Part shown: positions 1 through 7,565 of the stretch, in pieces
Position numbering within the stretch: the stretch's first letter is position 1
Layout: every line of letters starts with the position of its first letter
NCBI GenBank assembly: GCA_009780795.1
Contig: WQZJ01000011.1
Location: 1-17,945, forward strand
Reading direction: 5' to 3'
DNA from: Methanomassiliicoccaceae archaeon
GTDB lineage: Archaea; Thermoplasmatota; Thermoplasmata; Methanomassiliicoccales; Methanomethylophilaceae
DNA: 17,945 nt
Translations under genes and position numbers: made by a program
Notes under the pieces: model-generated
The model's input: the letters and a program-made list of their open reading frames with translations, nothing else
Told to the model about the DNA's origin: nothing
Databases searched by the model: none

Positions 1-2136
1 AGGAACATCGGTACGGCGGCGCACATAGACCACGGTAAGACAACGTTCTCCGACAACCTGATCGCAGGTGCGGGAATGATGTCCGAGGAACTCGCCGGAA
101 AACAGAGGTTCATGGACTTCGACGAGCAGGAGGCCGCCCGTGGTATCACGATAAACGCAGCCAACGCATCGATGGTGCACACCGTCGACGGTAAGGAGTA
201 TCTTATCAATCTCATAGACACACCGGGTCACGTGGACTTCGGCGGTGACGTTACCAGAGCGATGAGGGCACTCGACGGAGTGTTCATCCTGACGTGTGCG
301 GTCGAGGGAATGATGCCGCAGACGGAGACCGTCATCAGGCAGGCGCTCAAGGAGCGCGTGAGACCGATGCTCTTCGTCAACAAAGTTGACAGGATGATCA
401 ACGAATTGCAGATAACACAGGAGGCGATGATAGAGAAGTTCTCGAAGATCGTCGCCGAGGTCAACAAGAGGATATTCGACATCCTTCCGGCACCGCTCAA
501 TAAAGAGTGGCAGGTGAAGATAGAGGACGGTACCGTGGCATTCGGTTCCGCATACCGCAACTGGGCGATATCCGCGCCGTACATGAAGAAGAGCGGGATA
601 ACGTTCAAGGACGTGTTCAACTACCTTAAGGACGGCAATGAGAAAGAGCTCGCCAAGAAGTCGCCTCTGCATGAAGTGATACTTGACATGGCGATAAAGC
701 ACACCCCCAACCCGGTGGAGGCGCAGAAGAGGCGTATCCCGGTCATATGGAAAGGGGACCGCGAGTCCGCGATCGGGAAGCAGATGCTGTCCTGTGACAG
801 AGCGGGCGACGTGGCGTTGATGATAAACAAGATAATAGTGGACCCGCACGCGGGCGAGATAGCAATAGGGAGACTGTTCTCCGGGACCGTCACCAGAGGT
901 CAGACTCTGTACGTGGCCGGTATGCCGAACGCGCAGAGGGTGCAGACCGTCGCGTTCTCGGTCGGTGCGGACAGGATCGCCGTAGAGGAATGCTGCGCCG
1001 GTAACATAGTCGCCGTATCCGGACTCAGGGACGCCGTGGCCGGTTCCACCGTATCAACGATAAAGGAGATGGAACCGTTCGAGAAGATGACCCATTATTC
1101 GGAACCTGTCGTCACCAAGGCGATAGAGGCGAAGCACATGAAGGACCTTCCGAAACTCGTGGAGGTCCTGAGGTCGGTGGCAAAGGCGGACCCGTCCCTG
1201 AACATAGAGATAAACAACGACACGGGCGAGCACCTGCTGTCGGGCATGGGCGAGCTGCACCTGGAGATAACGGAATACAGGATACTCAATGACCACAAGG
1301 TCGAGATAATATCGTCCGCTCCGATAGTGGTGTACCAGGAAGGCATCAGGAAGAAGGCCGGTCCGTTCGAGGGTAAATCGCCGAACAAGCACAACAAGTT
1401 CTACTTCGAGGTGGAGATACTCGAGCAGAGCATCATCGACGCGATAAAGAGGGGCGACATATCGACCGACGCCAAGGTGAAGGACCCGAAGGCGATGGCG
1501 AAGATACTGTCGGACAACGGCATGGACAAGGAGGATGCGAAGGGCATAGTGGCCTTCAAGAACAGCAACCTCCTCCTGGACATGACGAAAGGTATCCAAT
1601 ACCTGCACGAGACGATGGAGCTTGTGAAGCAGTCGTTCGATGAGGCGATGGTCCAGGGACCGCTCGCGAACGAGAAGGTGGCCGGCGTGAAGATAAAACT
1701 GGTGGATGCGAAGCTCCACGAGGACACGATACACAGAGGTCCCGCACAGGTGATCCCTGCCGTCAGGCAAGGTATCTACGGTGCGATGTGCCTCGCCGGC
1801 AGGTCGCTGATGGAGCCCGTACAGAAGGTGTTCATCAGCGTCCCGCAGGATTACATGGGAGATGCGGTGCGTGAGGTACAGTCTCGCCGCGGCATAATAC
1901 TGGACATGGGCCAGGAGGACATCAACGCGACCGTATCGGCCAAATGCCCGGTATCCGAGATGTTCGGTTTCGCATCCGCGATACGCGGCGCGACGCAGGG
2001 CCGTGCCCTGTGGTCCACTGAGAACGCAGGATTCGAACAGATACCCAATGAGCTTCAGGGACAGGTAGTAAAAGAGATAAGGACGCGCAAAGGATTGAAT
2101 CCTGAGCCGTACGACGCAGGATACTACTCGTCATGA
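1..2136 (+). CDS. fusA: Translation elongation factor 2 (aEF-2), 5' end cut by window
   Basis: This is the ribosomal translocase GTPase of archaea. The frame is open from base 1, and the first visible residues already lead into the P-loop AHIDHGKT (fragment residues 7-14), so only about 20 N-terminal residues are missing. Further G-domain motifs are the switch-I region GITINAA, DTPGHVDF (73-80) and NKVD (127-130). The diphthamide loop reads DTIHRGPAQ; the histidine expected to become diphthamide is fragment residue 578 (bases 1732-1734). The 711 visible residues fit the family length of about 730. The gene ends with TGA, and EF-1A and S10 follow on the same strand, the usual end of the archaeal str-type operon. 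The call is secure; the start lies outside the window. Confidence 0.97.
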   Translation, partial: RNIGTAAHIDHGKTTFSDNLIAGAGMMSEELAGKQRFMDFDEQEAARGITINAANASMVHTVDGKEYLINLIDTPGHVDFGGDVTRAMRALDGVFILTCAVEGMMPQTETVIRQALKERVRPMLFVNKVDRMINELQITQEAMIEKFSKIVAEVNKRIFDILPAPLNKEWQVKIEDGTVAFGSAYRNWAISAPYMKKSGITFKDVFNYLKDGNEKELAKKSPLHEVILDMAIKHTPNPVEAQKRRIPVIWKGDRESAIGKQMLSCDRAGDVALMINKIIVDPHAGEIAIGRLFSGTVTRGQTLYVAGMPNAQRVQTVAFSVGADRIAVEECCAGNIVAVSGLRDAVAGSTVSTIKEMEPFEKMTHYSEPVVTKAIEAKHMKDLPKLVEVLRSVAKADPSLNIEINNDTGEHLLSGMGELHLEITEYRILNDHKVEIISSAPIVVYQEGIRKKAGPFEGKSPNKHNKFYFEVEILEQSIIDAIKRGDISTDAKVKDPKAMAKILSDNGMDKEDAKGIVAFKNSNLLLDMTKGIQYLHETMELVKQSFDEAMVQGPLANEKVAGVKIKLVDAKLHEDTIHRGPAQVIPAVRQGIYGAMCLAGRSLMEPVQKVFISVPQDYMGDAVREVQSRRGIILDMGQEDINATVSAKCPVSEMFGFASAIRGATQGRALWSTENAGFEQIPNELQGQVVKEIRTRKGLNPEPYDAGYYSS

Positions 2137-2140
2137 GGGT

Positions 2141-2151
2141 AAACTTAAATA
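2141..2151 (+). promoter_or_regulatory. TATA box candidate for EF-1A
   Basis: The sequence AAACTTAAATA lies 5 bp after the EF-2 stop. Standard archaeal spacing puts transcription start near 2170, giving an EF-1A mRNA with a leader of about 40 nt that carries the AGGAGG ribosome binding site at 2197-2202. EF-1A may therefore be made both from the operon and from its own promoter. This rests on motif and spacing only. Confidence 0.45.
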
Positions 2152-2209
2152 CAGAGTATAATATGGAGAAAAAAACCAACTCACGTAAACATTAACAGGA
2201 GGAATCAAA

Positions 2210-3475
2210 ATGGCAGAGAAAGAACACATGAACTTGGTAGTGATCGGGCACGTCGACCACGGTAAATCCACGACGGTAGGAAGACTCCTTCTCGAGACCG
2301 GCGCGATAGAGCCCCACATCATTGCAAAGTACAAGAAAGAGGCAGAGGAAAAAGGAAAGGGATCCTTCTATTTCGCATGGGTCATGGACGGCCTGAAGGA
2401 AGAGAGGGAGAGAGGAGTGACCATAGACGTCGCTCACAAGAAGTTCTTCACGGACAAATATTACTTCACAGTGATAGACGCTCCGGGACACCGCGACTTC
2501 GTCAAGAACATGATCACCGGTACCAGCCAGGCTGACGCGGCGATCATCACATGCTCCGCGATAGAGGGACCGCAGGCGCAGACCAAGGAGCACGTGTTCC
2601 TTGCAACGACGCTCGGCGTCAAACAGATCATAGTGGCCATCAACAAGATGGACGCAATAAAGTACGATGAGGCAAAGTACAAAGAAGTGGTCGCGGCGAT
2701 GACCAAGATCATGGCCATGGTCGGAATAAAGGCAGAGAACGTCCCGTTCGTCCCGATATCGGCGTACGAGGGAGACAACTTCAAGACGCCGTCGGCGAAC
2801 ATGCCCTGGTACAAGGGCAAGACGCTCGTTCAGGCGCTCGACATGCTCACGATCCCGGCGAAGCCCACTGACAAACCGCTCAGGGTACCCGTTCAGGATG
2901 TATACACGATCACAGGCATAGGCACCGTCCCGGTAGGACGTGTGGAGACCGGTGTCCTGAAACCGAACGCGAAAGTATCGTTCCAGCCGTCGAACGTCGT
3001 CGGTGAGGTGAAATCCATCGAGATGCACCACGAGATACTCCCGCAGGCGCTCCCCGGCGACAACGTCGGATTCAACGTGCGCGGCGTAGCGAAGAACGAC
3101 ATCAAGAGAGGCGACGTCGCCGGCCCGGTGGACAACCCGCCGACCGTTGCGAAGACGTTCACCGCACAGATAGTCGTTCTGAACCACCCGTCGGTGATAA
3201 CGGTCGGTTACACGCCCGTGTTCCACTGCCACACGGCACAGGTCGCGTGCAGGTTCGTAGAGCTCGTCAAGACGATCGACCCGAAGACAGGACAGGCGAA
3301 GGAGAACAACCCGCAGTTCCTGAAGACCGGTGACATCGCTGTCGTCAAGGTAGAGCCGAGCAAGCCGATGGTCGTCGAGACCTCGAAGGAATTCCCGCAG
3401 CTCGGAAGGTTCGCCATCAGAGACATGGGACAGACCGTCGCGGCAGGAATGTGCACCGAGGTCGAAAAGAGGTAA
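2210..3475 (+). CDS. tuf: Translation elongation factor 1-alpha (aEF-1A)
   Basis: This is the GTPase that brings aminoacyl-tRNA to the ribosome. The 421 residues match the archaeal family length. The G-domain motifs are GHVDHGKST (13-21), GVTID (69-73), DAPGHRDF (90-97) and NKMD (145-148), followed by two beta-barrel domains. The start is fixed by a strong AGGAGG site seven bases upstream of ATG and by the usual N-terminus ahead of the P-loop. The gene follows EF-2 after 73 bp, a gap that contains a TATA box, and precedes S10 by 38 bp. Codon use is typical of a highly expressed gene. Nothing is missing or unusual. Confidence 0.98.
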   Translation: MAEKEHMNLVVIGHVDHGKSTTVGRLLLETGAIEPHIIAKYKKEAEEKGKGSFYFAWVMDGLKEERERGVTIDVAHKKFFTDKYYFTVIDAPGHRDFVKNMITGTSQADAAIITCSAIEGPQAQTKEHVFLATTLGVKQIIVAINKMDAIKYDEAKYKEVVAAMTKIMAMVGIKAENVPFVPISAYEGDNFKTPSANMPWYKGKTLVQALDMLTIPAKPTDKPLRVPVQDVYTITGIGTVPVGRVETGVLKPNAKVSFQPSNVVGEVKSIEMHHEILPQALPGDNVGFNVRGVAKNDIKRGDVAGPVDNPPTVAKTFTAQIVVLNHPSVITVGYTPVFHCHTAQVACRFVELVKTIDPKTGQAKENNPQFLKTGDIAVVKVEPSKPMVVETSKEFPQLGRFAIRDMGQTVAAGMCTEVEKR

Positions 3476-3513
3476 AACCTCTTCTTCCTTCATTTATTAA
3501 GAAAGGTCAGACT

Positions 3514-3828
3514 ATGTCGCAGCGAGCAAGAATATCACTCAGCGGGACGGACCCGCGCAAGGTCGACGGTGTGTGCGAACAGATCAAGGTCATATCCCAG
3601 CGGACGGGCGTCAACATCCGCGGACCGGTGCCTCTTCCAACGAAGAAGCTGAGGGTCCCTTGCAGGAAGAGCCCCGATGGAGAGGGAAGTGAGACGTGGG
3701 ACCGCTGGGAGATGCGGATCCACAAGAGGCTCATAGACCTGGACGCGGACGAGCGCGCCCTGAGGCAGCTGATGAGAATTCAGGTGCCGGACGGAGTGAA
3801 CATCGAGATCGTACTGCGTAGCGCTTAA
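3514..3828 (+). CDS. rpsJ: Small ribosomal subunit protein uS10
   Basis: This 104-residue protein of the 30S head has the usual archaeal S10 size. Recognisable stretches are the N-terminal RARISLSGTDPRKVDGVC, the central VNIRGPVPLPTKKLRVP loop that reaches into the 30S head, and the C-terminal VPDGVNIEIVLRSA. The frame stays open upstream to 3451 inside the EF-1A end, but the ATG at 3514 has a GAAAGGTC ribosome binding site just upstream and gives the family N-terminus, so it is preferred. The position after EF-1A is the conserved archaeal order. A strong hairpin follows the stop, so S10 is probably the last gene of its transcript. Confidence 0.96.
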   Translation: MSQRARISLSGTDPRKVDGVCEQIKVISQRTGVNIRGPVPLPTKKLRVPCRKSPDGEGSETWDRWEMRIHKRLIDLDADERALRQLMRIQVPDGVNIEIVLRSA

Positions 3829-3851
3829 ACATATTACCATTTTGATATCCA

Positions 3852-3879
3852 GGCCGCACCGCCTTCGGGCGGTGCGGTC
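3852..3879 (+). terminator. UUCG-capped hairpin after S10
   Basis: A perfect 10-bp stem (3854-3863 with 3868-3877) is closed by the loop TTCG in a C-TTCG-G context, and extends by one G-T and one G-C pair to 12 bp. It begins 23 bases after the S10 stop. There is no T-run directly behind it; the nearest T-rich stretch is CTTATTTTC around 3890. Archaeal termination usually depends on U-tracts, so this may protect the mRNA 3' end rather than terminate alone. Confidence 0.5.
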
Positions 3880-3921
3880 AACCAATATCGCTTATTTTCA
3901 GTTACACGCGTGAAACTTCCG

Positions 3922-3933
3922 TATTGAAATACT
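3922..3933 (+). promoter_or_regulatory. TATA-like element for antitoxin/GNAT pair
   Basis: TATTGAAATACT is centred about 31 bp upstream of the GTG at 3959. No ribosome binding site precedes that GTG, so a leaderless transcript starting near it is plausible. The core ATTGAAATACT also occurs on the minus strand at 13918-13928 ahead of the shikimate operon. Confidence 0.35.
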
Positions 3934-3958
3934 TTCGTCGGATGACACATACTGGCAG

Positions 3959-4163
3959 GTGTCAGATACGCCGACAAGTTCATTCTACGAATCCCTCCAC
4001 ATAGAGACGGAGGAACAGGCCCAGATATTGCTCAGAGCCTTTGAGGAAGCTGACAGACGACCTCCCGATGATCCCAAGCATAGAGGAGAGATTGGAGCGA
4101 GGCAATAAGGTAATAGGGGATTGGTTGTATGAGCAGTATATACGAAGTATCGTCTCTGAATAA
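3959..4163 (+). pseudogene. Small antitoxin-like protein with +1 frame disruption
   Basis: The reading frame from GTG 3959 encodes a short acidic protein with the stretch SLHIETEEQAQILLRAFEEA, then meets TAA at 4106. The +1 frame, reached by skipping one base near 4064-4067 (CCC|G), continues as IPSIEERLERGNKVIGDWLY and ends at 4163, overlapping the GNAT gene by 35 bases. Joined, the halves make a 67-residue protein whose layout (beta-strand-like start, EEQA helix, Pro-rich turn, second charged helix) resembles small antitoxin-like proteins encoded directly before GNAT genes. That family link is from memory and is an inference. An ATG at 4068 could also start the C-terminal half separately. 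The cause may be a real mutation, +1 frameshifting at CCC_G, or a sequencing error. Confidence 0.5.
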
Positions 4164-4695
4164 TATTCTTCACAAGTTGCCAGAAAAATTCGTTTCTGAG
4201 ACATTATCTTCTTTCTCATGCAAGAGAGACAAGGACGTTGAATTCTTCCTGAAAGAGAAAGCAATAGTGCAGGAGAAGAAACACATCTCTCGCACGTATC
4301 TGATATTCACAACGGAACCTGTTCGTGAACTCGTGGCATATTTCACCATTGACGTGAACAGTACGGATGGAAACAGCCTCCAGTGCAGTAACTCTCTGCA
4401 GAAAAAGATGAACATCCACAATAACACAGCACAATCTTATCTCATCGGTCAGCTGGGCAAACGCGACGGAAGTGAGAAAGGATTGGGAAAATTTGCGTTA
4501 TATTCCGCGATAAATCTAATAAGATCTGCAAACTTAATCGTAGGTTGCAGACTTATAAGGCTCGACTGCAGACCCTCGCTGGAAGGATATTATGCTGACA
4601 ACGAGTTCATGTTCGCAAGACGAAATAAAAACAACGACCTAAGTCAGATGGTCCGCATAATAGATGTGCAGCCGTTACCTTCGGCGGTAGCGTGA
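4129..4695 (+). CDS. GNAT-family N-acetyltransferase
   Basis: This 188-residue protein probably transfers an acetyl group from acetyl-CoA to an unknown amine. The acetyl-CoA-binding motif A is QLGKRDGSEKGLG (108-120), reached through SYLIG and followed by a long helix. After it come the strand RLIRLDC (141-147) and the Tyr pair at 154-155 in the GYYADNEFMF region where GNATs place their general acid. The start at ATG 4129 has AGGGGA nine bases upstream. The gene overlaps the antitoxin-like frame before it, the arrangement of GNAT toxin-antitoxin pairs, but toxicity is only inferred. Base composition is AT-richer than the flanking housekeeping genes, which suggests acquisition. Confidence 0.75.
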   Translation: MSSIYEVSSLNNILHKLPEKFVSETLSSFSCKRDKDVEFFLKEKAIVQEKKHISRTYLIFTTEPVRELVAYFTIDVNSTDGNSLQCSNSLQKKMNIHNNTAQSYLIGQLGKRDGSEKGLGKFALYSAINLIRSANLIVGCRLIRLDCRPSLEGYYADNEFMFARRNKNNDLSQMVRIIDVQPLPSAVA

Positions 4696-4729
4696 GACAT
4701 AACCCATACCATCGCTGAAAGTGAACAGA

Positions 4730-4738
4730 GTAAAATAT
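4730..4738 (+). promoter_or_regulatory. TATA box of ilvD (leaderless)
   Basis: GTAAAATAT is centred about 27 bp upstream of the ilvD ATG at 4762, and no ribosome binding site precedes that ATG. This spacing predicts a transcript that begins at or next to the start codon. Confidence 0.55.
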
Positions 4739-4761
4739 CTGTTGCGCTTTAGCGTATCGCA

Positions 4762-6411
4762 ATGAGAAGCGATGCTGTGAAGAAAGGGATCGAGAAGGCC
4801 CCGTCCAGGAGCCTTCTGCGCGCCGACGGTCTGAACGATGAGGACATGAAGAAACCATTCATAGGCATCGCCAACTCCTGGAACGATATCGTTCCGGGGC
4901 ACATACATTTGAACAGGATAGCCGATGCTGTCAGAGAAGGGATAAAGGAAGCGGGCGGGGTCCCGTTCACGTTCGGCGTTCCCGCGGTATGCGACGGGAT
5001 CGCGATGGGCCATAAGGGAATGAAGTTCTCACTCGTTTCAAGGGAGACGATATCCGATTGCTGTGAGATCATGGTGGAAGCACATGCACTGGACGGCTGG
5101 GTCGGGATAACGAACTGCGACAAGGTCACACCCGGTATGCTGATGGCCGTGGGCAGGATGAACGTCCCTTCGATACTGGTAACGGGCGGTGCGATGGAAA
5201 CGGGCAGCGTCGAAGGGAAGGACGCGGACCTTCAGACGGTCTTCGAGGCCATCGGTGCCTTCAAAGCGGGTAAGGCGGACGAGGATCACGTGAAAAGGGC
5301 GGAATGCGCTGCATGCCCCGGAGAGGGAAGCTGTTCCGGACTGTTCACAGCGAACACGATGGCCTGCCTGACGGAGACGTTGGGGCTCAGCTTGATAGGA
5401 TGCGCGGCATCGATGGCCATCGATGACAGTAAGATAAGAATAGCGAAAGAGTCCGGAAGAAAGATAGTCGAACTCGTGAACAGGAACATCAAACCCAGAG
5501 ATATAGTAAAAGAAGGCTCGTTCCGTAACGCCGTGCGCGTGGACATGGCGATAGGTGGTTCCACTAACACGGTGTTACATCTGCCGGCGATAGCGAAAGA
5601 GTTCGGTATTTCACTGAAGATAGAGGAATTCGACAGGATATCGAGAGAGATACCGCACATAACGAGCATGAGGCCCGGAGGACCGTACAGCATGCGCGAC
5701 CTGGAGAACGCGGGCGGGATACCTGCTGTGCTGCGCATATTGATGAACGCGTTAGAGAACGAGGACACGGTCTCCGGAATGAGGATAAAGGACATCGCCG
5801 CCGCATCCGAGGTAAAGGATCTCAAGGTCCTAAGACCATGGGACGATCCGTTCCATAAGGAAGGCGGCATAGCGATACTCAAAGGCAACCTGGCACCGAA
5901 CGGTGCGGTCGTGAAGCAGTCGGCGATATCGGAAAAGATGCTCAGATTCTCCGGACCGGCGAAGGTGTACGATTCGGAGAGGGATGCGCTCGACGCGATC
6001 ATGTCAAAGAAGGTAGTCGCGGGTGATGTTGTCGTCATAAGATACGAAGGTCCCAAGGGAGCACCGGGCATGCCGGAAATGCTCTTCCCCACGAGCATGA
6101 TCGCAGGTATGGGATTAAGCGAATCAGTGGCGCTGATAACGGACGGCAGGTTCTCCGGCGCTACGAGAGGAGGGAGCATAGGTCACGTGTCACCGGAAGC
6201 ATACGACAACGGACCGATAGCTGCGGTGCGCGACGGTGATGTGATAGAGATAGACATCCCGTCAAGGATACTGAATGTTAGGATATCTGCGGACGAGATG
6301 GAGAGGCGCCTGAAGGATCTGAAGATACCTGAAAAGGAACTGACAGGTGTCCTTAGAAAATACCGTTCGCTGGTCAGCGACAGTTCCGTGGGCGCGCACC
6401 TGTACAAATGA
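4762..6411 (+). CDS. ilvD: Dihydroxy-acid dehydratase
   Basis: This enzyme dehydrates 2,3-dihydroxy-isovalerate and 2,3-dihydroxy-3-methylvalerate in valine and isoleucine synthesis, using an iron-sulfur cluster. The 549 residues match the family. Visible motifs are ANSWNDIVPGHIHL (37-50), TNCDK with Cys119 and the following Asp-Lys, CPGEGSCSGLFTANTM with Cys185 and Cys191, and GRFSGATRGGSIGHVSPEA near the C-terminus. In the first motif a Gly sits where the plant/mycobacterial [2Fe-2S] type has Cys, as in the E. coli type. The start is supported by a TATA box at leaderless distance. The gene is monocistronic and converges with the shikimate operon, with 101 bp between the stops. No other branched-chain genes are nearby. 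Confidence 0.97.
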   Translation: MRSDAVKKGIEKAPSRSLLRADGLNDEDMKKPFIGIANSWNDIVPGHIHLNRIADAVREGIKEAGGVPFTFGVPAVCDGIAMGHKGMKFSLVSRETISDCCEIMVEAHALDGWVGITNCDKVTPGMLMAVGRMNVPSILVTGGAMETGSVEGKDADLQTVFEAIGAFKAGKADEDHVKRAECAACPGEGSCSGLFTANTMACLTETLGLSLIGCAASMAIDDSKIRIAKESGRKIVELVNRNIKPRDIVKEGSFRNAVRVDMAIGGSTNTVLHLPAIAKEFGISLKIEEFDRISREIPHITSMRPGGPYSMRDLENAGGIPAVLRILMNALENEDTVSGMRIKDIAAASEVKDLKVLRPWDDPFHKEGGIAILKGNLAPNGAVVKQSAISEKMLRFSGPAKVYDSERDALDAIMSKKVVAGDVVVIRYEGPKGAPGMPEMLFPTSMIAGMGLSESVALITDGRFSGATRGGSIGHVSPEAYDNGPIAAVRDGDVIEIDIPSRILNVRISADEMERRLKDLKIPEKELTGVLRKYRSLVSDSSVGAHLYK

Positions 6412-6420
6412 TCCAATGCC

Positions 6421-6437
6421 GTTTCCACAGTGGGAAC
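6421..6437 (+). terminator. Weak hairpin in the ilvD/tyrA convergent gap
   Basis: GTTTCCA and TGGGAAC pair as a 7-bp stem (one G-T pair) around a CAG loop, beginning ten bases after the ilvD stop. No T-run follows. It is the only structure in this convergent gap that could serve as a transcript end for ilvD; no clear U-tract terminator for the opposing operon was found. Confidence 0.25.
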
Positions 6438-6512
6438 ACACAGGCCGATAATTATATACTGGCTCATAGCTCTTTCATCAGTCACGGCACACATCTGTGT
6501 CCAGAAATGTTC

Positions 6513-7565
6513 TCACAGACCTTCCAGATATCTTCTTCCATCCTTCATGAGTTCGGAGAATCTTTCCGGATCGTCGGAGAGGGACGCGTCCCTCACACTC
6601 GCGAACGCCTTCTCATACGTATTCCACATATCCTCTGCGTTCACGTTCAGGCGCTGTATCTCATGGTAGAGTTCAGCGTTCTCCGACGCCACAGGTATGC
6701 TTGCGTTCAGTGTCCTTTCGAATGTGGCCGATCCCGCCGCTCTCAATTCGTCAAAAGATATGTCCGATCCCCTGAGCGCGGTGAAGAATGCTATATTGGA
6801 TGCGTGCGCCAGTGCAAGGACGTATGACATCAGTACGTCGTGTCTCTCCACCGACGTCATTACGACGTTGGCATCGTCATCATCGAACAGCAGCGCGGCA
6901 TCCTCTGCTGCCTTCGTGCATCCGCAGTTGCATATCAGTATGTTCCGACCGGTCATCGAGACGGCGGACGGGCCGAACATGGGATGTACCGAACAGACGT
7001 TCCTGTGTTCGGCCATCTCCTTGAGTTTTGCGGTGAAAGGGGATTTTACGGACGAGATATCGAATATCAGTGCGTCCTTTCTGCAAAGGCGGTCCGCATC
7101 CGCCAATACCCCGGATGCCGAGGATATCGGAACGGAGATGACGACGATGTCCGAGTTCGTGAGGTCGTTGATACTTCCCGTAGAAACGTCGATCACGTTG
7201 ACATCGGCCCCTTTGCTCTTGAAATAATCGACCATCCATTTCCCCATCTTACCGTCGCCGCCGACGACGGTGACGTTCTTGGCGCACCTTTTTCTCAGCA
7301 TGACGGATTGAAGTTCAACGGAGGCCGTTATCAGCGTCCTGGCCACGGATTCGGCGGCATCCGCCGGAAGTTGTGTGCCGTTCGTCGAATCCCTGTATCT
7401 TTTTATGATCTCATTCTCGACGCTCAGGTTCCTTAACGGGATGCTCAGTTCTTTTTTCAATTCGCCTATCATCCCTGCCGTTCCGTTCCGTTCCGCGATA
7501 AGTTTCATGATCTGGGCGTCGATCTCTCTTATCCTCTCCCTAAGGGATCCCAGTTCTTCGCTCAT
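6513..7565 (-). CDS. tyrA: Bifunctional chorismate mutase / prephenate dehydrogenase
   Basis: This enzyme converts chorismate to prephenate and then oxidises prephenate to 4-hydroxyphenylpyruvate, the tyrosine precursor. Residues 1-90 form an AroQ-type mutase (LRERIREIDAQIMKLIAERN, with the usual spaced Arg and Glu). Residues 97-350 form the dehydrogenase, with the nucleotide-binding VVGGDGKMGKW (100-110) and SVHPMFGP (192-199). The frame is open further upstream, but ATG 7565 gives the family N-terminus, carries GGAGGA ten bases upstream and overlaps the aroC stop as ATGA. This is the last gene of the seven-gene operon. No prephenate dehydratase domain is attached, so phenylalanine synthesis must branch elsewhere. 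Confidence 0.95.
   Translation of the reverse strand: MSEELGSLRERIREIDAQIMKLIAERNGTAGMIGELKKELSIPLRNLSVENEIIKRYRDSTNGTQLPADAAESVARTLITASVELQSVMLRKRCAKNVTVVGGDGKMGKWMVDYFKSKGADVNVIDVSTGSINDLTNSDIVVISVPISSASGVLADADRLCRKDALIFDISSVKSPFTAKLKEMAEHRNVCSVHPMFGPSAVSMTGRNILICNCGCTKAAEDAALLFDDDDANVVMTSVERHDVLMSYVLALAHASNIAFFTALRGSDISFDELRAAGSATFERTLNASIPVASENAELYHEIQRLNVNAEDMWNTYEKAFASVRDASLSDDPERFSELMKDGRRYLEGL

Noticed and set aside
2192..3493. 433-residue open frame antisense to EF-1A
   Set aside because: It mirrors the EF-1A gene exactly and its composition (Arg/Val/Leu/Asp-rich with no recognisable motif) is the reverse-frame product of biased codons.
3941..3951. GATGACACATA shared with 14767-14777
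   Set aside because: An 11-base match is expected many times by chance in 18 kb, and the wider context does not align.
5286..6179. 297-residue open frame antisense to ilvD
   Set aside because: It lies wholly inside a clear ilvD gene, has no ribosome binding site or domain, and is Ser/Pro/Ile-rich as reverse-frame shadows here are.
6486..6502. ACACA-TC-TGTGT inverted repeat in the ilvD/tyrA gap as a terminator
   Set aside because: The two-base loop forces the stem down to four pairs and no U-tract follows on either strand.
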